Part shown: positions 26,188-34,562 of the stretch, piece by piece
Position numbering within the stretch: the stretch's first letter is position 1
Layout of the letters: every line of letters starts with the position of its first letter
Source: Sphingomonas sp. 32-62-10
GTDB taxonomy: Bacteria > Pseudomonadota > Alphaproteobacteria > Sphingomonadales > Sphingomonadaceae
Assembly: GCA_002280555.1 (NCBI GenBank)
Contig: NCEE01000027.1
Coordinates: 1 to 49,909, forward strand
Length of the DNA stretch: 49,909 nucleotides
Direction: 5' to 3'
Made by a program: the position numbers and the translations under genes
The notes under the pieces: generated by a model
Told to the model about the DNA's origin: nothing
Seen by the model: only the letters and a program-made list of their open reading frames with translations
Database searches by the model: none

Positions 26188-27177
26188 ATGCCAAAGGTGC
26201 CCCATCCCAAGGTGATCGTGACGCGCGAGCTTTCCGATCAGGTGATGGACCGGATGGAGCAGTTGTTCGACACAACGAACAACCGCCAGGACATACCGAT
26301 GACGCGCGATCAGCTTGCTGCGGCCATGGCCGATTGCGACGTGCTCGTTCCCACCGTGACCGATGATATCGATGCGGGCCTGATCGAGGGGGCGGGTGAA
26401 CGGCTTCGCCTGATCGCCAATTTCGGTGCAGGCGTGAACCATATCGCATTGAAAGCCGCCCGCGCGCGGGGGATTATCGTCACCAATACGCCCGGCGTGC
26501 TGACGGAAGATACCGCCGACATGACGATGGCGCTGATCGTTTCCGTCCCCCGTCGGCTGGCGGAGGGCGAAAAGCTCGTCCGTTCGGGCCAGTGGAAGGG
26601 GTGGAGCCCGGGCGGGATGCTTGGCCACCGGATTGGCGGCAAAGCGCTGGGGATCATTGGCATGGGCCGCATCGGCCAGGCGGTCGCCTTGCGCGCGCGC
26701 GCATTCGGCCTGTCGATCCATTACCATAACCGCCACCGCCTGCCCGCTGTGCTGGAAGCGCAACTGGCCGCAACCTGGCACGAATCGCTCGATGCGATGC
26801 TAGCAGCGGTCGATATCCTGACCATCCACACCCCGCGCAACGCCGATAGCGAGGGCTTGCTCGACGCGCGCCGGATCGCGCTGTTGCGCCCGCATGTGTT
26901 CCTGATCAACGCTGCGCGCGGCGGCATTGTCGATGAAGACGCGCTGGTCGACGCGCTCGAAGCGGGCAGGCTCGCCGGGGCCGGGCTCGACGTTTGGAAG
27001 CACGAACCGCAGATCGATCCGCGCCTGTTGGCGCTCCCCAATGTCGTCATGCTGCCGCACATGGGCTCCGCGACGTATGAGGGGCGGCTGGCGACGGGCG
27101 ACAAGGTGATCACCAATATCCGCGTCTGGGCAGATGGCCACCGCCCGCCCGATCAGGTGCTCGAAGGCTGGATCTAA
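26188..27177 (+). CDS. D-2-hydroxyacid dehydrogenase (glyoxylate/hydroxypyruvate reductase type)
   Basis: A 329-residue NAD(P)H-dependent oxidoreductase of the D-isomer-specific 2-hydroxyacid dehydrogenase family; relatives reduce glyoxylate or hydroxypyruvate. Seen: NFGAGVNHI in the substrate domain, the nucleotide-binding GIIGMGRIGQAVA, INAARGGIVDEDAL with the substrate-binding Arg, the catalytic Glu in WKHEP, and the catalytic His in MLPHMGSATYE. The next position, MGSAT, is the typical continuation in this subfamily. In-frame ATGs at 26167 and 26176 and a GTG at 26146 are alternatives. None has a clear ribosome-binding site, and 26188 gives the usual family length. Confidence 0.9.
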   Translation: MPKVPHPKVIVTRELSDQVMDRMEQLFDTTNNRQDIPMTRDQLAAAMADCDVLVPTVTDDIDAGLIEGAGERLRLIANFGAGVNHIALKAARARGIIVTNTPGVLTEDTADMTMALIVSVPRRLAEGEKLVRSGQWKGWSPGGMLGHRIGGKALGIIGMGRIGQAVALRARAFGLSIHYHNRHRLPAVLEAQLAATWHESLDAMLAAVDILTIHTPRNADSEGLLDARRIALLRPHVFLINAARGGIVDEDALVDALEAGRLAGAGLDVWKHEPQIDPRLLALPNVVMLPHMGSATYEGRLATGDKVITNIRVWADGHRPPDQVLEGWI

Positions 27178-27197
27178 CTGCGCCTCTGATTGGCGCC

Positions 27198-27638
27198 ATG
27201 GCGAGGGAACGTGATCAGATGCCATTGGAAGGCCCCAGCATCGACCCGACCGAGGCGCGGATAAAGAGCCTTACCCTTGCCGGATTCACGCTGATCGAGC
27301 ACGGACTGCTCATCATCATCGCGCTGCTGACGCTCGGTGCGGTGGCGCGGGAGGTGAACTCCGTCATTCTCGCGCAGACGATCACGCTTGCCGATATCCT
27401 GCTGATGTTCCTCTACACCGAAGTGATCAGCATGATCGCGGTCTTCTACAACGGCCGCGGCTCCGTCGCGCCTTTTGTGTACCCGATCTTCATCGCCATC
27501 ACCGCGCTGGCCCGGCTGATCGTGCTGCAGGGCAAGAACATGAAGCCCGAAAATATCGTGTTCGAGGCAAGCGCGATCCTGCTGCTGTCGCTCGCGGTGG
27601 TGATCATCCTGCGATCGCACAAGCAATTCGGGAACTGA
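27198..27638 (+). CDS. PsiE-like (phosphate-starvation-inducible family) membrane protein
   Basis: A 146-residue inner-membrane protein with four hydrophobic helices (about 27-50, 58-80, 90-108, 120-138). Features of the PsiE family are seen: the LLMFLYTEVISMIAVFY segment in the middle, YPIFIAITALARLIVLQGK and the charged end RSHKQFGN. Members were named for induction by phosphate starvation in E. coli; their molecular function is unknown. No convincing Pho box is seen upstream. ATG 27219 is an in-frame alternative start. It follows the dehydrogenase by 20 bases, so they may be cotranscribed, and it is convergent with the nitronate monooxygenase-like gene. Confidence 0.85.
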   Translation: MARERDQMPLEGPSIDPTEARIKSLTLAGFTLIEHGLLIIIALLTLGAVAREVNSVILAQTITLADILLMFLYTEVISMIAVFYNGRGSVAPFVYPIFIAITALARLIVLQGKNMKPENIVFEASAILLLSLAVVIILRSHKQFGN

Positions 27639-27656
27639 GCTTCACATCAAACGGTA

Positions 27657-27736
27657 CGTTCTCCCGCGAACGCGGGGGTCCAGAGCCTGATGCGTTGCGG
27701 TTGGCGATCCCGGACCCCTTCCTTCGCAGGGGCACA
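27657..27736. repeat. Palindromic repeat in a convergent gap, probable bidirectional terminator
   Basis: Two hairpins in inverted orientation: CTCCCGCGAACGCGGGGGTCC starting at 27661 without its last base, and on the right GGACCCCTTCCTTCGCAGGGG. The outer parts (GGGGGTCC and GGACCCCT) also pair with each other. It lies exactly between the ends of the PsiE-like gene and the nitronate monooxygenase-like gene, where it could end both transcripts, although no U-run is obvious. Confidence 0.65.
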
Positions 27737-27744
27737 TCGGCGGA

Positions 27745-29118
27745 TCATTTCATCAGAACACGGTCTAAAAAGAACTGCCTCAATCCCCCCTTGAAGTTAT
27801 ACGCGCCGTGGCCTGCGAACATAAGATTCTGATCGGTATCGCCGCCATGCGCGATGTCCTGCAGTGTCTTCTGGATACAGAAACTGCGCGGATCAGCGAG
27901 GCGACCGGTGGAATTGGTGTCGCTGTCCATCCATGACGAGAAGGCACAGTGGCTTAGGCAGCCCATGCAATCCGACTGGTCCTGACGGATCACTGCCTTT
28001 TCGGCGGGCGTGACGAACACCAGCGTATTGTCCGGCGTCTTGAGCGCATCGGTGAACCCGGCACCGTACCAAGCGCGCGCGCGCAGCAAATCGCCTTTGG
28101 TGACCCAGAAATTCTTGCCGCGCACACCGACGTCGAGCTGGAATTGATGATCCCCCGCCACTTCGGTCGAATAGGGAATTTGCCGCTCGGAACGTGCTTC
28201 GAGCATGCGCAGGAACGGATTGCGAACCGCGCTCGAATAGAAACCCGTCGGCGAAAAACGGTGAAGCAGGACCTCCCCCTCTTCGATCTGGGTCAGCTTG
28301 TCCTTCCACCCCTGGGGGATCGGGCTTTCCTGGGTCAGCAACGGGCGCGTGCCAAACTGAAAGGCGATCGAGCCCAGTTCGGGGTTATCGATCCAGCTGC
28401 TCCAGTCGCGCAGATACCAGACGCCGCCGGCCATCACGATCGGCACATCGTCCGAAATACCACCTTCGCGCATCGTTTCACGCAGCGCTTTCACGCGCGG
28501 ATAGGGGTCCTCGGGCTTGCGCGGGTCTTCGGCGTTCGACAGGCCGTTGTGCCCACCTGCCAGCCAGGGATCTTCATACACAACCGCAGACAACCAGTCT
28601 GAAGCCTTTGAATAAGCACGCTTCCAAAGCGCCCGAAAGGCACGTGCCGAGCTGATGATCGGCAGGTAGCTGACCTCGTATGACGCGGCGATCTCCGAAA
28701 GCTTGTACGGCATTCCTGCGCCACAGGTGACGCCCGAAACCATGCCCCGCGTCCGCTCCAGCACACCGTGCAAAATACGCTGCGCGCCGCCCATTTCCCA
28801 CAATACGTTGATGTTGATCGCGCCCTTGCCGCCCGCGATTTCGGCCGCGCGGCGCACCTGTTCGACGGCACCGTCGATCGCGTATTGGATCAGTTCTTCG
28901 TGGCGCTCCCGACGCGTCGATGCGCGATAGATTTGCGGAATGATCTTGCCTTCGGGATCATAGCTATCGGCATTGACGGCCGATACCGTTCCAATCCCGC
29001 CCGCAGCGGCCCACGCACCCGCGCTCGCATGGTTGGTCGCAGCAACGCCCTTGCCGCCTTCCACGAGCGGCCACACTTCGTGCCCGCCATAGATGATCGG
29101 CTTTACGCCCTTGAACAC
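27745..29118 (-). CDS. Nitronate monooxygenase-like flavoprotein with Cys-rich C-terminus
   Basis: A 457-residue TIM-barrel flavoprotein of the NPD/nitronate monooxygenase family (FMN-dependent oxidation of nitronates or related enolates). Typical elements are IYGGHEVWPLVEGGKGVAAT, GAWAAAGGIGTVSA, VTCGAGMP, VPIVMAGGVW and GSIAFQFGTRPLLTQESPI. The protein is longer than common members (320-380). The extra C-terminus carries CMGCLSHC (Cys384, 387, 391) and a further Cys414, in the arrangement expected of an iron-sulfur or zinc site. No neighbouring gene points to a pathway. The 81 bases upstream contain an AT-rich TATACT box (29160-29165) that might be a -10 element. Confidence 0.85.
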   Translation of the reverse strand: MFKGVKPIIYGGHEVWPLVEGGKGVAATNHASAGAWAAAGGIGTVSAVNADSYDPEGKIIPQIYRASTRRERHEELIQYAIDGAVEQVRRAAEIAGGKGAININVLWEMGGAQRILHGVLERTRGMVSGVTCGAGMPYKLSEIAASYEVSYLPIISSARAFRALWKRAYSKASDWLSAVVYEDPWLAGGHNGLSNAEDPRKPEDPYPRVKALRETMREGGISDDVPIVMAGGVWYLRDWSSWIDNPELGSIAFQFGTRPLLTQESPIPQGWKDKLTQIEEGEVLLHRFSPTGFYSSAVRNPFLRMLEARSERQIPYSTEVAGDHQFQLDVGVRGKNFWVTKGDLLRARAWYGAGFTDALKTPDNTLVFVTPAEKAVIRQDQSDCMGCLSHCAFSSWMDSDTNSTGRLADPRSFCIQKTLQDIAHGGDTDQNLMFAGHGAYNFKGGLRQFFLDRVLMK

Positions 29119-29199
29119 GCCACTCTCTCCATCCCGTCATCTCGTCGTAAGAACATACCAGTATAGCGAAAGCGCCGTCCGGTGCGAGCAAATTGCGAC

Positions 29200-30336
29200 T
29201 CAGCCACCCATTCCGGGTTTGCCCATTGCGGCAGCATAGAGGCCAGCATAGGCCGAAATCATCTTTTCTTCGCCATATTCCGCCTGCGCCTTGGCCTGGT
29301 TGGCCGCGCCGATCGTGCGCCGAAGATCGGCATCATTGACCAGTTTTTGCAGCGCATCGCGCAGGTAAACCTCTCCATAATGCGAACAAATCACCGGTTG
29401 GTTCGCGTCGGACACCATCGTCGGCACATCGCCGACCGGCGGTGCGGCGATTGGCAAGCCCGATGCCATCGCTTCAACGACCGAGATTGGAAATTGTTCG
29501 CTACGCGATGACAAAACGAAGATATCGAACAGGCCGATGTACCGGTTCGGCTCAGCCAGAAACCCAGGCAAGTGCAGCCGATCGGCGATTCCCATCGCGC
29601 GCGCTGCCTGCTCGATGTTGGCGCGCTCGGGGCCCTCACCCACGATCACCAGCCGAAACTTGCCCGAAAGCCCACCCGCTGCGCGCATCAGCATCGGAAA
29701 ATCCTTTACCGCGCGAAGACCAGCCAGACTGCCGATCACCACTTCACCCGGCTTACGGTGAAAGCCGGGGATAGCGCGGGGCTCGGACTTGGCTGCGTAC
29801 CGATCGACCGCGATGCCGTTAACGATGCGGTGAACGCGCGCGGGCGGTTGCTTCCAGACGCCCAGCGCGATGCCTTCCAACGTGCGCGAGGGTACCACCA
29901 GCGCGTGCGCCGCCCCCAGCGCAAGGCGTCGATAGGCGTTGCGTTCGGCCTTTAGCCCGCCCGCCTCATCTTCGTTGAACCCATCCTCATGGTGCACCAG
30001 CGGCGGCACGCCCTTGCCGAACACGCGCCGCGCCATCACACCGTCGATCGCGCCCCAGTTATAGGTCAGCACCAGATCGAAGCGGCGCATATAGCGCGCA
30101 ATCGCTTCATAGCGCGCCACCGATGGCCGCCCGGTGAGCGGTGGCGGATCTTGCGCGATTTCATACGGAACGCCCGCCGCAATCGCATCCCGCGCCCCAA
30201 GCGCATTCGGCACCCCAGACACGATCGTATGGCGCACCCGGTCTCCCCAGGCGTTCATCAGCCGGATGGCGCGCGCTTCCTTGCCCCCCAGATCGAAGCT
30301 GGAATGTAGATGCAGGATATGCGGCCGCTGCGACAT
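29200..30336 (-). CDS. Glycosyltransferase family 4 protein
   Basis: A 378-residue GT-B fold glycosyltransferase. The N-terminus has HLHSSFDLGGKEARAIRLMN, which includes the glycine loop of GT4 enzymes. The C-terminal half has VIGSLAGLRAVKDFPMLMRA, LVIVGEGPERANIEQ, LPGFLAEPNRYIGLFDIFVL and the donor-binding motif SEQFPISVVEAMASGLPIAA with the EX7E-like acid. The acceptor is unknown; lipopolysaccharide or exopolysaccharide assembly is the usual role. It follows PPK2 by 10 bases in an operon APC permease-PPK2-glycosyltransferase. The cytosolic face of the inner membrane is the likely site. Confidence 0.9.
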   Translation of the reverse strand: MSQRPHILHLHSSFDLGGKEARAIRLMNAWGDRVRHTIVSGVPNALGARDAIAAGVPYEIAQDPPPLTGRPSVARYEAIARYMRRFDLVLTYNWGAIDGVMARRVFGKGVPPLVHHEDGFNEDEAGGLKAERNAYRRLALGAAHALVVPSRTLEGIALGVWKQPPARVHRIVNGIAVDRYAAKSEPRAIPGFHRKPGEVVIGSLAGLRAVKDFPMLMRAAGGLSGKFRLVIVGEGPERANIEQAARAMGIADRLHLPGFLAEPNRYIGLFDIFVLSSRSEQFPISVVEAMASGLPIAAPPVGDVPTMVSDANQPVICSHYGEVYLRDALQKLVNDADLRRTIGAANQAKAQAEYGEEKMISAYAGLYAAAMGKPGMGG

Positions 30337-30346
30337 CAGCGCCGCC

Positions 30347-31123
30347 CTAGCCGATTCCGAGCGCTTTGCGGGCGACTTTCTCGAGTTCGGGGTCGAGCTT
30401 TGGCGGGTCCATCGGCACGGTCGCTTCCAGCCGATCGGCGATATAGGTCAGCGCAGCAATGCGGCCGGCTTTCTTGTTGTTGCCGTCGATCACCTGCCAA
30501 GGCCCCCAGCGCGTATCGGTCCGGCGAAACATTTCGGCCATCGCATCCAGATACTCGTTGCGGCGCGCGCGGTTACGATAATCGTCCAGCCCGGTCTTCC
30601 AGCGCTTCCAGGGGTGATCGAGCCTTTCCTTCAGCCGCTCGTCCTGCGCCTCCTGTGTCACATGGATGAATAGCTTGACGATCGTCGTCCCCGAATCGGC
30701 CTGCTGCGCCTCGAATTCGTTGATCTCATCATAGCCACGCCGCCAATCGGCCTCGCTGGCATAGCCTTCGATCCGTTCGACGAGCACGCGCCCGTACCAG
30801 CTGCGATCGAATACCGCGATGTCGCCATCACGCGGCAACCGCTGCCAGAACCGCCAGAGGAAATGCCGCGCTTTCTCATCGGGGCTCGGTGCTGCGATCG
30901 GCCAGACCTGGAAATAACGCGGATCCCATTCCGCGGTCAGCCGCTGGATGATGCCGCCCTTTCCCGCTGCATCCCAACCCTCAAATACAATTGCCGCGCG
31001 TTTTTGGTGGCAGATATGCGCCGCCTGGATATGCGCGAGCCGCTCTTGAACCTTGGCGAGATCGACGTCGTAATCACCGTCATATTTTGCGCCAATTTCA
31101 TAATCGGCGAGGTTGATTGTCAT
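30347..31123 (-). CDS. Polyphosphate kinase 2 family protein (PPK2)
   Basis: A 258-residue single-domain PPK2 enzyme, which moves phosphate between polyphosphate and nucleotides. Walker A GWDAAGKGG is at 49-57, Walker B VFDRSWYGRVLVER begins at about 104, and the lid module has an Arg-rich stretch (DDYRNRARRNEYLDAMAEMF). Direction and nucleotide preference (nucleoside diphosphate or monophosphate phosphorylation) cannot be settled by eye. Its ATG overlaps the permease stop by 4 bases. It may be functionally linked to ppk1 and ppx about 8-10 kb away on the same strand. Confidence 0.92.
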   Translation of the reverse strand: MTINLADYEIGAKYDGDYDVDLAKVQERLAHIQAAHICHQKRAAIVFEGWDAAGKGGIIQRLTAEWDPRYFQVWPIAAPSPDEKARHFLWRFWQRLPRDGDIAVFDRSWYGRVLVERIEGYASEADWRRGYDEINEFEAQQADSGTTIVKLFIHVTQEAQDERLKERLDHPWKRWKTGLDDYRNRARRNEYLDAMAEMFRRTDTRWGPWQVIDGNNKKAGRIAALTYIADRLEATVPMDPPKLDPELEKVARKALGIG

Positions 31124-32544
31124 ACCGGTTTCACCTCTCCCAGGTCTGGGCCCAGATCAGGGACATGAACGTCCCAAGCCCCCCGGCGACGCAACACCAG
31201 CAAATAATAGATCACTGACAAGCCAATTTGCGCGCCCGTCATCAGCAGGCCGGGGCGCCCCTCCTCAACATCAAGCCAGTTGAGCCAGATGATATAGCCC
31301 AGCGCCATGAGGGTAACGACGGGCATCAGCGGATAAAGCGGGCTCTTGAACGGCGCATCGGCAAGCATGCCCTTGCGCCGTCCCTCAATCATCGCCAGCG
31401 CGATTCCGGCATAGATCACCACCAGTCCCGTACCGCTCAGCACCAGCAGCAGCTCAAGCGACAGGAAGCAGCAGGCGATCCCTGCCCCACCCGCGATCAG
31501 TGTGCTGATCCAGGGCGAGGCGAAACGCGGGTGGATCGCCGTCAGCCAGATATCCATTGGCCTGCCCCAGCAGCGGTCGCGCGCCGTGCCATAGAAGAAG
31601 CGCGCACAGGCAAGGATACAGGCGATGATCGCGTTGACGACGGCCGTGGCGACGCCGATCGATACCCAGGCGGCGGTGGTGTCACCCGCGCGCATCTTCA
31701 CCAAAAGCCCGAACGGATCGTCGCTGGCAAAGGCCGCTTTCAAATCCGGCGTACCCGCCAGCAGCGCGAGCATCGGCAGAATTTCGAGCAGCAAGGTGAG
31801 CGCGACAGCCCAGAAAATCGCATGCGCAATCTTGCGCGGCGCTTCGTGCATTTCCTCGCCGAAATAGACCGCCGCGCCGTAGCCGTTCAGCGCAAAGATG
31901 CCGATCGATGCCGCCAGCCCCATTGAAGCGGCGGAGGCGGGCTCCAGCGTGGCACCATTTGCGGCGAGCATCACCGGGTTGGCGAGCATGTCCGCCAGCG
32001 GACGCACGGCGTTGCCGAACCCCAGCCAGACGACTGCGACGACCGCCAACACCTCGACCAGCAGGAAAACCCCCGTCACCCAGGCGTTCACCCGGATCTG
32101 CAGCACGGCGACCAGCATCGCGCCTGCAATCACCGCGACCGCGAGCGGCACGGCGGGAATGCCGGGCAACACCATCCCCAATATCGCCGCCAGCCCCAGC
32201 GCGAGCGCGGGCGGAAACAGGATGTTGTTGAAGACGTTGACGCCCAGCATCACGAAACCGGGCAACGGCCCCAGCGTGCGCGCCACCATCACATATTCAC
32301 CGCCCGCAACCGGCCATTTCGACGATAATTCGGCATAGATATAGGCGGTTGCGACGCAGACCATCCCGGCGAGCAGCATCGCCCAGATCGCGCCCGTACC
32401 CGCCGCGCGGAGCATACCCGGCACGATCACGAACAACGACGATACCGGGCTCGTAAGCGACAGTGTCAGAAACAACACCCCAACCACCCCCAGGCTGCGC
32501 ACGAGCGCCGTTGGTTCGGGTGGTTGCAACTGGTGGTCGAGCAT
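31120..32544 (-). CDS. APC superfamily amino acid/polyamine permease
   Basis: A 474-residue inner-membrane transporter with about 12 helices. Features of the amino acid-polyamine-organocation family: helix 1 LFLTLSLTSPVSSLFVIVPG, the glycine/alanine-rich AYIYAELSSKWPVAGGEYV, and a mid-protein SIGIFALNGYGAAVYFGEEM with helix-6 character. The loop RDRCWGRPMDIWLTAIHPRF matches the usual region before helix 9. The substrate is not identifiable; ethanolamine- or GABA-like solutes are typical of related families. It is followed without a gap by PPK2 and may be read through from aspS, 39 bases upstream. Confidence 0.88.
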   Translation of the reverse strand: MLDHQLQPPEPTALVRSLGVVGVLFLTLSLTSPVSSLFVIVPGMLRAAGTGAIWAMLLAGMVCVATAYIYAELSSKWPVAGGEYVMVARTLGPLPGFVMLGVNVFNNILFPPALALGLAAILGMVLPGIPAVPLAVAVIAGAMLVAVLQIRVNAWVTGVFLLVEVLAVVAVVWLGFGNAVRPLADMLANPVMLAANGATLEPASAASMGLAASIGIFALNGYGAAVYFGEEMHEAPRKIAHAIFWAVALTLLLEILPMLALLAGTPDLKAAFASDDPFGLLVKMRAGDTTAAWVSIGVATAVVNAIIACILACARFFYGTARDRCWGRPMDIWLTAIHPRFASPWISTLIAGGAGIACCFLSLELLLVLSGTGLVVIYAGIALAMIEGRRKGMLADAPFKSPLYPLMPVVTLMALGYIIWLNWLDVEEGRPGLLMTGAQIGLSVIYYLLVLRRRGAWDVHVPDLGPDLGEVKPV

Positions 32545-32583
32545 CGTTCCCCTTACCCTAAACGTCGCCCCGAGCCCGTTGGG

Positions 32584-34386
32584 CTATGCGGATGGCTTTG
32601 GCGCTGCAACCTCTACGGTACGGATATTAAGTTCTCGCAACTGCTTTGGCGTCGCAAAATTCGGGGCACCCATCATCAGGTCCTCCGCCTTCTGGTTCAT
32701 CGGGAAGGTGATGACCTCGCGGATGTTGGGCTCGTCGGCGAGCAGCATGACGATGCGGTCAACCCCAGGAGCCGAGCCCCCGTGCGGCGGCGCGCCGAAT
32801 TTGAAGGCATTGATCATGCCGGCAAAATCGCGGTCGACATCGGCCTGGCTATACCCGGCAATTTCGAACGCCTTGTACATGATTTCCGGGCGGTGGTTCC
32901 GGATCGCGCCCGATGACAGCTCAACGCCGTTGCAGACAATGTCATACTGATAGGCTAGAATATCGAGCGGATCCTTGGTTTCCAGCGCCTCCAGTTCGCC
33001 CTGCGGCATGCTGAACGGGTTGTGGCTGAAATCGATCTTCTTGGCGTCCTCGTCATACTCGAACATCGGGAAATCGACGATCCAGCAGAATTCGAAGCGG
33101 CTCTGGTCGATCAGCTCGAGCTGTTCAGCAACGCGGGTGCGCGCCAATCCAGCCAGCTTCGCTGCCTGTGCTTCCTTGCCGGCGGCGAAGAAGATGCCGT
33201 CATCCGGGCCAAGGCCGAGCGCATCGGCGATCGCCTTCATCCCTTCCTGCCCGTGATTGTTGGCGATCGGACCGCCAAACACGCCCTGCTTCTGCGTGGC
33301 ATAGCCAAGGCCCGGAAAGCCCTCGCTCTGCGCCCAGGCGTTCATGTCGTCGAAGAATTTGCGGCTCTTGTCAGCCGTCGCTGGTGCGGGCACGGCGCGG
33401 ACGACATCACCACCCTCAACCATCGACGCGAACCGGCCAAAGCCCGATCCCTTGAAATGATCGGACACGTCGGTGATCAGCAGCGGGTTGCGCAGATCGG
33501 GCTTGTCGTTGCCATATTTCAGCATCGATTCCCGATACGGAATGCGACGGAATGGCAGCGCGCTCACGGTACGCCCTTTGCCCTGCCAATCGGCGAATTC
33601 CTCGAACACGCCGTGCAGCACGGGTTCGATCGCCGCGAACACGTCATCCTGCGTGACGAAGCTCATCTCGAAATCGAGCTGGTAGAATTCGCCCGGCGAG
33701 CGATCAGCGCGGGCGTCCTCATCGCGGAAGCATGGCGCGATCTGGAAATAACGATCGAACCCCGCGACCATGAGCAGCTGTTTGAACATCTGCGGCGCCT
33801 GCGGCAGCGCGTAGAATTTGCCGGGATGGACGCGGCTGGGCACGAGATAATCGCGCGCGCCTTCGGGCGAGGACGCGGTCAGGATCGGCGTTTGAAACTC
33901 GGTAAAGCCCTGGCCGATCATCCGCTGGCGCAGCGACGAGATGACGTGCGAGCGCAGCAGGATATTGGCGTGCAGCCGCTCGCGCCGCAAATCGAGGAAG
34001 CGGTAGCGCAAGCGGATATCCTCGGGATATTCGGCATCACCTGCCACCGGCATCGGCAGTTCCTGCGCATGGCTCTGGATCACCGCCTCGGTCGCGCGGA
34101 TTTCGATCGCGCCGGTCGGCAAATTGGGGTTCACCACATCAGCCGCGCGCGCAATGACGGTGCCGGTGATGGTCACAACGCTTTCGTTCTTCAACCGCTC
34201 GATCACGGCAAAGGCGGGGCCGCTCACATCAGTAACGATCTGGGTGATGCCATAATGATCGCGCAAATCGATGAACACCAGATCGCCATGATCGCGCTTC
34301 TTGTGCACCCAGCCCGACACGCGGACCTGCTGGCCGACATGATCGGGACGGAGTTCAGCGCAAGTGTGAGTGCGATAGGCGTGCAT
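32584..34386 (-). CDS. aspS: Aspartate--tRNA ligase
   Basis: A 600-residue class II aminoacyl-tRNA synthetase of the bacterial type. It has an N-terminal anticodon-binding OB fold (VRVSGWVHKKRDHGDLVFID), the catalytic core with FRDEDARADRSPGEFYQLD (motif 2 with RDED.R.DR), the bacterial insertion (GAD) domain in the middle, and GGSAPGVDRIVMLL (motif 3). Length is normal. The start ATG 34386 (MHAYRTHTCAEL) is used; the frame upstream is only the translation of a palindromic repeat. Whether it is discriminating or also makes Asp-tRNA(Asn) depends on gatCAB elsewhere in the genome. Confidence 0.97.
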   Translation of the reverse strand: MHAYRTHTCAELRPDHVGQQVRVSGWVHKKRDHGDLVFIDLRDHYGITQIVTDVSGPAFAVIERLKNESVVTITGTVIARAADVVNPNLPTGAIEIRATEAVIQSHAQELPMPVAGDAEYPEDIRLRYRFLDLRRERLHANILLRSHVISSLRQRMIGQGFTEFQTPILTASSPEGARDYLVPSRVHPGKFYALPQAPQMFKQLLMVAGFDRYFQIAPCFRDEDARADRSPGEFYQLDFEMSFVTQDDVFAAIEPVLHGVFEEFADWQGKGRTVSALPFRRIPYRESMLKYGNDKPDLRNPLLITDVSDHFKGSGFGRFASMVEGGDVVRAVPAPATADKSRKFFDDMNAWAQSEGFPGLGYATQKQGVFGGPIANNHGQEGMKAIADALGLGPDDGIFFAAGKEAQAAKLAGLARTRVAEQLELIDQSRFEFCWIVDFPMFEYDEDAKKIDFSHNPFSMPQGELEALETKDPLDILAYQYDIVCNGVELSSGAIRNHRPEIMYKAFEIAGYSQADVDRDFAGMINAFKFGAPPHGGSAPGVDRIVMLLADEPNIREVITFPMNQKAEDLMMGAPNFATPKQLRELNIRTVEVAAPKPSA

Positions 34387-34407
34387 GGTGGGCAACTTCT
34401 CAATTGG

Positions 34408-34488
34408 CGTCGCCCCAGCGCAAGCTGGGGCCTTGTGGGATAGGGCGCGCCGGTTGCCGCAACACGCCGACTTTCGTCGGCATGACGG
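34408..34488. repeat. Palindromic repeat upstream of aspS, between divergent aspS and rnd
   Basis: Two perfect hairpins. One is GCCCCAGC, loop GCAA, GCTGGGGC at 34412-34431. The other is GCCGAC, loop TTTC, GTCGGC at 34466-34481, followed by ATGACGG. The order GTCGCCCCAGC...GTCGGCATGACGG mirrors the GTCACCCC...GGGGTGACG design of the elements in the nuo operon. It lies in the 176-base divergent region that must also contain both promoters. Confidence 0.7.
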
Positions 34489-34562
34489 CTTTGGCAGTTG
34501 CCCGCGCTTCCCCGCCAACCCCGGCTTTGTCAAGACGAACGACTCTCGTTATGGCGTCATGA

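Noticed and set aside
29160..29191. Possible promoter upstream of the nitronate monooxygenase-like gene (TTGCTC and TATACT)
   Set aside because: The -10 box is good but the spacer is 20 bases, longer than sigma-70 promoters usually allow.
33022..34443. 473-codon open frame antisense to aspS
   Set aside because: aspS motifs are intact on the other strand; no recognisable domain in this frame.
34387..34533. N-terminal extension of AspS by 49 residues
   Set aside because: It is the chance translation of the palindromic repeat; aspartyl-tRNA synthetases begin at the MHAYRTH-type N-terminus.
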